The notes below the pieces were generated by a model. That model searched no databases. It saw nothing but the letters and a program-made list of their open reading frames with translations, and was not told where the DNA came from. A DNA stretch of 64,000 nt from Glandiceps talaboti (taxonomy: Eukaryota; Hemichordata; Enteropneusta; Spengelidae), in the NCBI RefSeq assembly GCF_964340395.1, contig NC_135565.1, positions 3,891,642 to 3,955,641 on the forward strand, given 5' to 3'. Position numbers and translations under genes: made by a program. Within the stretch, counting starts at the first letter, position 1; each line of letters opens with the position of its first letter. This document shows positions 49,801-60,233 of this stretch, piece by piece.

Positions 49801-51853
49801 CAAATATCTAGGTTTGCAATTGGATCAAAAGCTAAATTTCACTGAAAACACTAACTGTATTGTTAAGAAGGCCATGCAGCGTATATTTTTACTGGGGAGG
49901 CTACGCAGTTTTGACGTTTGTCAAAATGTTCTTGAAAAGCTTTGTATACAAGAGCTTTTTAGAAAGTGTGCTAACTTTTAACATTACAGTGTGGTATGGC
50001 AACTTGCATGAGTGTTAAAAATAGAACTAAAGTGACACGAGTTGTAAATTTGGCCGGGAAAATAATTGGTAAAAAACAGAGTCAGCTCTATGAACTCTAC
50101 AAACTCTCCGTCCATAGGAAAGCCCAAGCAATTGTTAGTGATAACTCACATCCATTGTACTCGCAGTTTGATTTGTTACCTTCTGGAAGACGATATAGAG
50201 TACCTTTGACTCGTAAGAACATTTTTAAGAAATCATTTATACCAAGTGCAATAACCATACTGAACTCAGACCTGTGATTTTAAGCTTCTGACAAATTTTG
50301 TTTTAAAGATCTACTCTGAATTCGAAGAATACTTTTATTGGAAGATTGTAACTGTGTTTGTGTTACTATAATTATTTTAGTGTGTATATATATTTTAATG
50401 TGCCTTTTATATTTTGGTGAAGCGAAAGGAAAATTACCGTAAATGGACAATATAGTTATATTCCATTCTATTCTATTCTATTCTATTCTATTCTATTCTA
50501 TTCCATTCTATTCCATTCCATTCCATTCCATTCTATTCTATTCTATTCTATTCTATTCTATTCTATTCTATTCTATTCTATTCTATTCTATTCTATTCTA
50601 TTCTATATCTTTGAGGCCACTTTGATAACATCTGATATCTGGCTTCGGTGATCTGTATTGCAATTGGTGGGTCATTCAAATCCACGGTATGTTCCTGGCG
50701 TATGAGTCAGCAGCAATTAACTCTCTTAAGGAGTCGAAATAACAACAACATAAAGTTGTTGACGTTTGTCAAAATGTTCTTGAAAAGCTTTGTATACAAG
50801 AGCCTTTTAGAAAGTGTGCTTACAGTGTAGTATGGCAACTTGAGTGTTAAAAATAGAACTTACCTTCTACTCACTCATAAGAGGCACGTTATGAGTATTC
50901 GACTAATTTACAATGTAAGTTCACTAATTTAGTTTTAGTAGTTCCTCATCTCAGACCTAACCTACAGTAAACAAATTATGGATTATGTTTTGACCCGTTT
51001 TACAGGTATGTCAGAGAGTGGTTGGGTGCCATGGTAACCAGTAAGATTGTAGATATCCAGTCTGATACAGAAGTAGAGAGATATTTTCTACCCAGACATC
51101 GTCACAAATATTTGTGTTCATCTAAGGATGGAGAAGGTGAACAGGCGATATTACTTGAAGGAATACCTATGGTGTGTGAAGTTTATAAAGATGTCTTGGA
51201 ATGTTTCAAGAAAGACGGACCGAGAGGTATGTATGTATGTATGTATGTATGTATGTATGTATGTATGTATGTATGTATGTATGTATGTATGTATGTATGT
51301 ATGTATGTATGTATGTATGTATGTATGTATGTATGTATGTATGTATGTATGTATGTATGTATGTATGTAGGTGTGTGTGTATGTATGTATGTATGTATGT
51401 ATGTATGTATGTATGTATGTATGTATGTATGTATGTATGTATGTATGTATGTATGTGTATGTATGTATGTATGTATGTATGTATGTATGTATGTATGTAT
51501 ACATACATGCATGCATGCATGCATACATGTATGTATGTATGTATGTATGTATGTATGTATGTATGTATGTATGTATGTATGTATGTATGTATGTATGTAT
51601 GTATGCGTGTGTGTGTGCGTGTATGTATGTATGTATGTATGTATGTATGTATGTATGTATGTATGTATGTATGTATGTATGTATGTATGTATGTGTTTCT
51701 ATGTATGTATGAATGTATGTATATGTGTATGTATGTATGTATGTATGTATGTATGTATGCGTGTGTGCGTGTATGTATGTATGTATGTATGTATGTATGT
51801 ATGTATGTATGTATGTATGTATGTATGTGTTTCTATGTATGTATGTATGTATG

Positions 51854-51885
<32 letters not shown>

Positions 51886-51901
51886 TGTATGTGTGTGTGT
51901 A

Positions 51902-51932
<31 letters not shown>

Positions 51933-51982
51933 ATGTATGTATGTATGCATGCATGCATGCATGCATGCATGTATGTATGTAT

Positions 51983-52014
<32 letters not shown>

Positions 52015-52203
52015 TGTATGTATGTATGTATGTATGTATGTATGTATGCGTGTGTGCGTGTATGTATGTATGTATGTATGTATGTATGTATGTATGTATG
52101 TATGTATGTATGTATGTATGTATGTATGTATGTATGTATGTATGTATGTATGTATGTATGTATGTATGCATGCATGCATGCATGCATGCATGTATGTATG
52201 TAT

Positions 52204-52235
<32 letters not shown>

Positions 52236-54234
52236 TGTATGTATGTATGTATGTATGTATGTATGTATGGTCGTTTTTAAAAATGATACAGGATAATATT
52301 TGTATATGGGAAATGTGATAAGAAACTGTTTTGATAGATGGTATGCATAACAATGACAGGTGAATAATCATTTTTATTGTTGTTTATTAATTAATTTATT
52401 TCTTTGCTTACGCACTGCAGGAGTCACATATGCGAAATACACACTTCAACCACCATGGACTGATACTATAACAATGAGGAATCTTCAGGAAAGGGCACCC
52501 AAGTTTTTGACAGATCGGGACGAATTAAGACGAATTCTTGGTATTTCCCTGAGAATTTCTTAATCATATCATCTTGATAACTTACTCAACTCTGTCTCGT
52601 TGTCTTTGTACTCTTTACATGTCTCCAGAAATTAAAGGAGATTGGGCTGTAAAAATGACATTATCATATGTACAAGAAGTTTTCCTATCCTCAACCCCAA
52701 AATGACAGAACACATGCCAAATCACTACGTTCCTGCGCACCTAAATTTTGTTCGCCACCAGTGTCCCCACTTTTTCGAGGCTTATGAATATTATTAAGTC
52801 AGTTCGCCAAGGTAACAAGGTTTTGTCAGTTAAATTAACCATTTTGTGGACTAAATTTTTTGATATATATTATCTACACGAATGAAAGATTTTTGTCCAC
52901 ATTTATTCGAAATTTAGGAATCTTTGTAATTACGGCTAATGGCATGACATAGGTCAAAATCTAGTGTGGCACAGTAAAATAGCAATTTATCTATTTTGAG
53001 ATTTTAGAAGGGCTTCAGACGACTCAAAATCTCTAATTCCATCACAAATGACGCAATGATGAACATGGTGAACATCCTAGCGATTGTAGCTATCAGAACT
53101 GGTTATTTACATCCGAATACTAAGAAAAAAAATATGTTCAAAATGTTAGTTGTACTTCCCGTTGTACCTGCACAGACTGTAGGACAAATGGTAAAGAAGA
53201 AGATTATTGTGTTGTGTTACTTAGTTGAGAAAGCACCATCCAACTTCTTTTATTTAAAAGTTTGTTTTTTTACTTTGAATGTAACATCTTTTCGGCAACT
53301 ACTTTCAAAAGATACATTACATATGTAATTGCGTACGCTAAAATGGGTATAACGTAAATTGCATGCACATTTATGTAAATTAGCCACCTTTCTAAATTGT
53401 AAATGCATGATTGCACCAATACATGCTCTGCCCCCCCCCCCCCCCCCCGGGCAATTTGGTCAGGCTACGGACGACATCCCTTATCAAACTCTCGTGATGG
53501 AGTGCTAAACTTTGCTCAGGTTCAATTGTTTTTCAATACTTTTGTAAACTAACATATTTTACCATAAATACAGACTTCTAACTATTATTCCTTGAGTATT
53601 ATTGGTAATACATACAGATTAATTGTAGTGATTTACTCGAGTGTCAGCCATCTTTGTGTTTCCTGTTTCAGAAAGTTCATCTACAGTATATGAGGTTGGC
53701 TGCGGTAGTGGTGCTGCCCTGTGTTACTTAGCACGTGACTTTCCAAAGTGTGAATTCCATGGCATTGATGTAAATAAGAAAACCGTCATGGCTGCCAAAT
53801 TGCATGCAGATTCCATGCAACTAACAAACGTGACCTTTCACCTCGGTGACGCAAGTGTTACGTCACAGGACTGGAATGCTAAATTTGATATCGTTTATTG
53901 CATGGATGTCATTCATGACGTCGGTCGACCTGACCTACTTCTCAAAGAAATCAAAAGACTGCTCAAGGATGATGGTTACTTTATCATGCAAGATGCTGCC
54001 GGACACACCAAACATGCTGATAACTTAGACCGCCCTCTTGCGACTATTGATTACATCATCAGTCTCTTTCGTTGCATGCCTACGTCACTCTACACGGAAG
54101 GTGGCTTTGGTTTAGGAGCTATGTGGGGTCAGGAAAGGGCATTTGAAATTCTGGCTGAGTATGGGTTTAATTGTTTTGATTCCAAAGAAAATGGGCAAAC
54201 AAGTCGTGTGTTCTATTGTAGTAAAGAAAAATGA
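46863..54234 (+). CDS. SAM-dependent methyltransferase gene B (Rv2258c-like), 4 exons
   Basis: Coding exons are 46863-47053, 51006-51226, 52421-52540 and 53672-54234 (364 aa), all GT-AG with phases 2, 1, 1 as in gene A. Exons 1-3 give the N-terminal region (HGESFGNRMVEI, GLFNTMATFDEPK, REWLGAMVTSKI, FLTDRDELRRIL). Exon 4 gives the methyltransferase core (EVGCGSGAAL, FHGIDVN, DIVYCMDVIHDVGRPDLL, KDDGYFIMQDAAG). Relative to gene A, exon 1 has two more codons and exon 2 one more; exon 4 ends slightly differently. Large introns carry MITEs, LINE fragments and microsatellites. Intron 2 begins inside a GTAT repeat, so the donor is one of hundreds of GTATGT copies. The substrate is unknown. A and B probably arose by local duplication. 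Confidence 0.9.
47286..47348 (+). repeat. Poly-G then (GTCC)n microsatellite
   Basis: A 10-base G run near 47291-47300 precedes seven GTCC units, in intron 1 of gene B. The layout CCCTCAAGGGGG...GAATGAAATCTGTCC resembles heads of the other microsatellite-headed repeats here. Confidence 0.8.
47449..47523. repeat. Inverted poly-G/poly-C pair
   Basis: A run of about 18 G (47449-47466) is followed about 44 bp later by about 13 C (47511-47523). The two could base-pair in single strands, and the G run could form quadruplex structure. Confidence 0.85.
47813..47851 (+). repeat. Diverged E1 terminus
   Basis: GCCCTTACGGGAGGCATTCG followed by GTTTGGGTCTG matches the E1 right end seen at 18625 and 724. 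No E1 body is obvious on its left side. Confidence 0.6.
48412..48911. mobile_element. MITE (500 bp) with ~28-bp TIRs flanked by TTAA
   Basis: AGGTGATTCAAAATGCTCAC (then ATTCACTA) at 48412 is mirrored as its reverse complement ending at 48911. TTAA flanks both sides (48408-48411 and 48912-48915), the target duplication of piggyBac-type elements; a TA duplication with slightly longer TIRs is an alternative reading. No transposase frame. It lies in intron 1 of gene B. Confidence 0.75.
49180..49540 (-). mobile_element. C-terminal remnant of a non-LTR retrotransposon (minus strand)
   Basis: In pieces of two frames the minus strand reads RKLKWYGHVTRSTGLAKTIL, then RGRQRKRWEDNIREWMGLSF and WAAADHGKWRDIV. 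This signature closes the ORF2 of several LINE groups common in marine animals. A poly-C run near 49339-49347 breaks the frame. It is a 5'-truncated dead fragment. Confidence 0.75.
49690..50605 (+). mobile_element. 3' part of a CR1/L2/Rex-like LINE with (TTCTA)n tail
   Basis: Two frames (49700-49981 and 49996-50277, separated by a stop/frameshift) encode FKYLGLQLDQKLNFTE, KKAMQRIFLLGRLRSF, RVVNLAGKIIGK and LLPSGRRYRVPLTRKN, the region after the RT domain. The 3' end near 50440-50460 runs into about 29 TTCTA/TTCCA units (50461-50605), likely grown from the LINE's short-repeat tail. It is truncated and inactive, in intron 1 of gene B. Confidence 0.85.
50755..50862 (+). repeat. Second partial copy of the LINE at 49910-50030
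   Basis: GACGTTTGTCAAAATGTTCT and TGAAAAGCTTTGTATACAAG followed by GTGTTAAAAATAGAACT repeat the LINE segment at about 49911-50030 nearly exactly, with two small deletions. It lies about 150 bp beyond the (TTCTA)n tail. Confidence 0.85.
51227..52268 (+). repeat. (GTAT)n microsatellite of about 1.04 kb starting at a splice donor
   Basis: The repeat begins directly at the exon 2 / intron 2 boundary of gene B. It contains GTGTGCGTGTATG and TTTCTATG inserts, and (ATGC)n blocks near 51506, 51945 and 52167 that recur about 220-440 bp apart, showing internal block duplication. Confidence 0.95.
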
Positions 54235-54331
54235 AGAATCAAAGTTTTTTTATTTTATCAGAACAATGGTCTAGCAATATTTTAGGACGGTTTGTGGACA
54301 TGTTATAATTTACAAACCAATTCTTTTATCA

Positions 54332-54337
54332 AATAAA
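54332..54337 (+). promoter_or_regulatory. Candidate polyadenylation signal of methyltransferase gene B
   Basis: AATAAA 98 bp after the TGA of gene B. Confidence 0.5.
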
Positions 54338-54640
54338 ATTTATTGCTATGGAAACAATGCTATCGATAAACTAAGATAGGATGAATATAAAACTATTGTA
54401 TTTTTCATAAGAGATATCACACGATTCAGTAGATATGGATGCTGACAGAACCAACCTGTACTCAAGATAGTGTAACACTGAATGAGGTCAAATGTGTGGC
54501 CACTTGAAATAAATTTGCTATTAGAGATGCCGTGAGAATAATTACATCACTGTGTCGATTGTATGTGTGTCTGTATTATAACTTACCGATAGTCGATATA
54601 CCATTGTTGTAGATCACATCTGAAGTTTAACAAAACCAAC
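54338..54640. other. 3' flank of gene B; nothing recognised
   Basis: AT-rich sequence between the candidate polyadenylation signal and the next microsatellite, with no feature identified. Confidence 0.4.
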
Positions 54641-54669
54641 CACATACATACATACATACATACATACAT

Positions 54670-54720
<51 letters not shown>

Positions 54721-54928
54721 TACATACATACATACATACATACATACATACATACATACATACATACATACATACATACATACATCGTACATACATACAT
54801 ACATACATACATACATACATACATACATACATACATACATACATACATACATGCATGCATGCATACATACATACATACATACATACATACATACATACAT
54901 ACATACATACATACATACATACATACAT

Positions 54929-54993
<65 letters not shown>

Positions 54994-55114
54994 CATACAT
55001 CGTACATACATACATACATACATACATACATACATACATACATACATACATACATACATACATACATACATACATACATACATCGTACATACATACATAC
55101 ATACATACATACAT

Positions 55115-55165
<51 letters not shown>

Positions 55166-55186
55166 TACATACATACATACATACAT

Positions 55187-55237
<51 letters not shown>

Positions 55238-55540
55238 TACATACATACATACATACATACATACATACATACATACATACATACATACATACATACATAC
55301 ATACATACATACATACATACATACATACATACATACATACATGCATACATACATACATACATACATACATCGTACATACATACATACATACATACATACA
55401 TACATACATACATACATGCATGCGCGCGCGCACGCACACTCACACACACACACATACATACATACATACATACATACATACATACATACATACATACATA
55501 CATACATACATACATACATTATGATACATACACACATACC
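54641..55540 (+). repeat. (CATA)n/(CAGA)n block-alternating microsatellite, ~0.9 kb
   Basis: Long CATA stretches alternate with CAGA blocks at about 54669-54718, 54930-54957, 55116-55162 and 55188-55234. The interruption CATCGTACA recurs near 54784, 54998, 55081 and 55368. The pattern indicates segmental duplication inside the array. It lies downstream of gene B. Confidence 0.95.
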
Positions 55541-55867
55541 TGCACGCACGCATGTCAGAATCGGCATAGGAATAACATCATGGCTATTATATTGTGAAAT
55601 CTAATACCCAGTATAACAATATTACAAAATTGGGAAATAAACACAAGACAAAATAAACAACAATTTTGTACATTTAAGAAGGTGTTTCTGATTATCTCTG
55701 TCATCCAGATAATATGGAAAATGTCAGTAACTCGTTACAATTCGACATAATTCACATCGCCTTGTATTTGATTTCTTTCAATAAAACGTTTAACTTGATG
55801 TTATTGATGGTTTTATCGTAACTATGTCTATCTTGTGGGCACAACTAAATGAAAAATATATCAAAGG

Positions 55868-55943
<76 letters not shown>

Positions 55944-56105
55944 ATGTATAAACTCAGTATATGTAACATGCCTATGCTGGCGCACACACTGCTCAATATG
56001 TATGTAGAGCAGTGTAAATAACACTATATCAAACAAGATACACAGTTGTTACACCGTGGCTGAAACAGAGTGAAACACTTTGTAACGGCTCCTGAGTACA
56101 CATCT
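55868..56105 (-). repeat. Dispersed repeat R (inverse copy) with (TA)n
   Basis: A (TA)n tract (55868-55944) is followed by TAAACTCAGTATATGTA, CTGCTCAATATGTATGTA, GTAAATAACAC and AAGATACACAG, the reverse complement of the repeat at 25175-25440. At the position of the 125-bp CATA expansion of that copy, this one has only TATGTATGTA. Confidence 0.7.
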
Positions 56106-56289
56106 TGCTTGTCTCCATCCCCCTTTTATCTAATCCTTTGGTGTGACAAGAAGTACAGACTTCCTCTGTATAAAAAGTTTGTAAAACACTGGAGGTTAGC
56201 TGTATATCATGGTGATATGGTGAAGACGATCATATATGGTAGATAGAAAGTCTACTAAAATTGTGTACTAGCAAGTATCCTATGTTATA

Positions 56290-56610
56290 TTTTAGTTTTA
56301 AATGATTCATTTGATAACTGGGCAATAATGTAAGTTTCAAATGTCTGATTCCTTGTATAATTATGTGCATATATTGATAACAAAGCACAATGTCGTATAA
56401 AGCTTGAAGGTTTTCACTTTGAAGGATACATTTGCATAAGTAAGGATATGCAATTCGGCTGATATCTTAAAAATGCAGTCATCAAATTCTCATTCATTGA
56501 TGATAACGAAGTCTGTTGAAGAAGCTATACATTTTAATGAGTAATTTGCATGATTAATGTGTCTTCTATAATATGGCAACATCTTCAAAATCTGTAAATG
56601 TAATTGTAAT
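56290..56610 (+). repeat. E1-related tandem units (two copies)
   Basis: Two diverged units carry ACATTTGCATAAGTAAGGATATG (about 56429) and GTAATTTGCATGATTAATGTG (about 56542), with GGCTGATATCTTAAAAATGCA between them, as in the E1 core. Confidence 0.55.
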
Positions 56611-59600
56611 AACAAGTCTCCATCAAAGACATAAGTCTCCCCCCCCCCCCTCAACATTTACACTTACCAATTTACACTTTGAATGTTTTACCATAAAGGT
56701 CCCTACAGTGATGTGCATTATTGGAATATAATATTTGATAGTTTTGTAAGGTTTCGTTTAAAAATCCAAACATTAAAAGGCTATACATGAGTACATTGAA
56801 TATTTTGTGTCTTTTGACAGTGAAATCCGTCATTATAGTCAAAGAGGGAATTATCTAAAAAAAAAAAGGCGTCACGAATTTCTGGGAGATATTCAAATGG
56901 GGACATAATTGCAAAGCTTGTTTGTAATAAAAACGGCCACGACTTGGCTATTAGTGTTAACGAGTCAAAAACCTTCAAAGCTTCTAGGATGAGACCCCTA
57001 GAACCTCCATGAGAGATGTACATATTACCATCAAAGCGTTTCCTGCCAAGATGTTATTACAGTCATGTAAACTAAACCAAAGTCTTTTAAACAAATATTT
57101 CATCCCTATGTAGTCGTTAATTACGTGATGTGCTAATATCATTAAGTATTTGTGAGACATCGGCAAGCAGGCCACTCCGAGTCACGATGAAATACCCGGC
57201 ATGTGAATATAATATGGGGGGTGGGGGTGTATATCATAATTTAGAATAAGCGATAGGGGGGCTAGCGCAGACGTTTTTGGTTTTACAGGGGAGAGGGTCA
57301 GTGACGTTTTCGGCCAGATAGAAAAATCAAGAGAAACCGACCGGTCCCTAACTCGTGTATGTATGTCTCTGGTCTACACTCCACACCCATACACTGCATG
57401 TAATTAATATTGTTAACATTCTAAGGCTAGTCAAACTATGACAAACCTGTATGTTTGATATTGGTGAAGTTACACAATATTTACTGGTTAATGGTGAATT
57501 ACATTCACATTTGGTGAACATGAATTGGTGTCTAGAGATACTCCTGAATAGTGAATTAGAGCTTTTAATTCCTGGTGAATGTTGATTTTAGAGGGGAATA
57601 ACACCCCCCAAAAAAACAAAAACAAACAAACAAACAAACAAACAAACAAACAAACAAAAAAAACAAAAAAAACACCAACAATCTGGCCTATCCAAATTCC
57701 AACAAAACTCATTACTCCAGGCATCATACATAACACATAACAATGACCGAGTTACCATAATATACATTTTATTCTTTCCAAATAAAACCAACCACAGAAA
57801 GAGCAGACATATGTAGCTGGGGTATAAATGAAAACAAATATGATACAACAGAATCCCACCACTGTTCTCAAGTAAGTCCTTTTTTTTAAAGAATAACCTT
57901 TACTCTAGAAAAGTTAATGTTGATACAACATGGCAAAGGTGTATATCAAAATTGAATAGTTTATGCGGTTACTGCATTGGTTATGTTTAAACACGTTGTG
58001 TGTAATAACCAAAGATTTCACGTTAGAGTTTTACTGTTCTTTACTTGTAGATCACGTGAAAACCTTTCGGCTCTCCATTCCACATATCAACACTCTCAGT
58101 TGCCGAGAGTTCAAGTGGTATGGTCGGTCTCGTGACGTTTCAACATCGCAATGGCGCCTTTTACGACAGTGAATTGATAAATTTATGATATTTTTATTCG
58201 AATTTGTAAATCTAAGAAATGTACAAATATATTAGTAGCTACACGTACCTGTTGGTGATAGGATGGGGGTATGCGATATAATATTTGACAAGGCGTAACC
58301 TTACGTAACCGTAAATGAGGGTTTAAAAATTTGACACACTAAAATGATCAAACTCCATAGTTACCGGTAAATTGAAAAGCCTAGAAAATGACTGTGAAAA
58401 TTTGACGAAAGAATATGCCTCATTTTAGTAGGACAATGTCGTGGATTTATCGTCGCTAATGGCACCCCTGACGGATTTTCCTGATTACAACCCCCCCCCC
58501 CCCAATCATTAAAGTCATTTACGTCAATCGATGAGATTACTAAGCTTACTAACAGTACACGAGATGGTTAACAGGACAGTCGACGTTATAATATTATATC
58601 ACAGCGCCACCAACGACTCCATTGTACAGTTGCCAATCGAAGGGGTGTAGCGTCAACTAGCTGGGACGTTTGTCATAAGTAATTTTTAACAAATTAATCA
58701 AGCCGTCTCGCTAGCTAATAAGAGTTGAGAAAATCGTCCAGTTATCCACTTTCTTGTTTCACTCTCATTACACATTCACCATGACAGAACAGTCGTAAAT
58801 GAAATCGTAGAAAGTACAATACATTCACACCATTGGATTACAGTGAAGTTGTCTCAGTGAACTATTAATCCGAACGGTTAAGACTATATTCAACATTGAA
58901 AACGGAAAACAAACAAATATATTTGGCCACTCCTTCATGATTTCTTTGGTTCACACATTTAGCGGGTCAAAATGAGATCCCACCGTCTTCATATTTCATA
59001 ACATAAGTATTTGAAAGCCCTCACTTCAAGTCCAAACGTGATGAAATCTGGGGGGGGGGGGTTAATTGCAAGTCGATTTTTACTTAATAATAAACAACTT
59101 CCAAAGGTATTTTAAATTTATTCCATAAGATACGTCATTTGTCGTTCCATCCTCAACTATCTGCTCTTTCATTTTGGAAAGAGGTTGGCCGATGCGACGG
59201 TGAGGGCGCCCTGACACCGTGACAGCGTACCTTACAAAGAGTACGTTACAGGCATCTAACTTCTCTGATTGTGAACTTAACTATCAAATGCAGAATGTTT
59301 TTTGATTGCACAGCAATATAAAGATTTCTTAAAACATAAATTGAAATTTAAAAAACAAAACGCGGTTATCTTTGAGTTCCCTACACAGCATTGCTCTGAA
59401 ATATACCCACAGACACTATTAGGTATCTCATCCATATAAAACCCAGTTTCCGTTGCTAAGGTTACTACAATAATGTAAATTGTCTTGGTTCTGTACCATT
59501 TTTTCTCTTTAAATATATACATGTTGGAAAGATATTTTAGCTACATTTATTACAATTACATTTACATAAAACACAACAGGCATCACGTGAGTTTGAAGCG

Positions 59601-60233
59601 ATATGTTATGTATAAGTTCTGGCCCAGTCTGTATCCCTTTACGTGTTAACAGGAACTATGCAAATACATAATGGTATACGCCATAACTGGAACCCGGATA
59701 ACCGGTATCCATGTCAACAACATGATTGACAGTTTGGTTTAATGGACCACTCAGTTGCGAACATATTCGTTTCCATTAAGTGTAAATTACGTAACAAATT
59801 TAAAGCAAAATTCTTTTACATGACCGTGACGAAACTTAATCCAGAACAGATATAAAATGAACCAAAAAGTATGAGTTGACAGTCAACGTTTACCCTTCAT
59901 ATACAGACAAAAAAACGGTATGGTACACAGACGTTTCGTCTCGTTGACAGTGATATACATATGACGACCTTGACATTAAAAAAGACAGACATTAAGATCG
60001 GAAAAGTCGGAGTTCTGATTTTGAAACAAGTACCATCGCAATATTTTTGTTCAAAAAACGCCCTCAAGTATATGGGCGTCATTGAATCGGATAAGTACAG
60101 CTAGGAACGTTCATGGGAGAGACTTCAGTACTGTTCTCGCGTGTGTCCTGTTTTCTTTTGACAAATTATCGCTTCTTTATATACACAGTGTCCATATCAC
60201 TTCTGCCGGTGAGGGCAGCATTCATCTGAGCGT
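56611..60233. other. Intergenic; mononucleotide runs and (CAAA)n, no supported gene
   Basis: Poly-C runs lie near 56640-56651 and 58491-58503, a poly-G run near 59051-59060 and (CAAA)n at 57618-57668. Minus-strand frames at 56984-57175 and 56870-57005 overlap in a way that could be a frameshifted coding relic, but no family was recognised. The stretch next to 60233 should hold the 3' UTR of the RERG-like gene. Confidence 0.4.

Noticed and set aside
51201-52318. Cysteine/methionine/tyrosine-rich frames in the GTAT and CATA arrays
   Set aside because: Pure microsatellite translations (also at 54583-55604, 25168-25445 and 62599-62898).
53056-53328. 90-codon frame in intron 3 of gene B
   Set aside because: No domain, no splice signals in phase, and gene A has no counterpart.
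56781-57175. Minus-strand protein-like frames (two overlapping frames)
   Set aside because: Composition looks somewhat coding, but no family, start, or splice support could be recognised. Left as intergenic.
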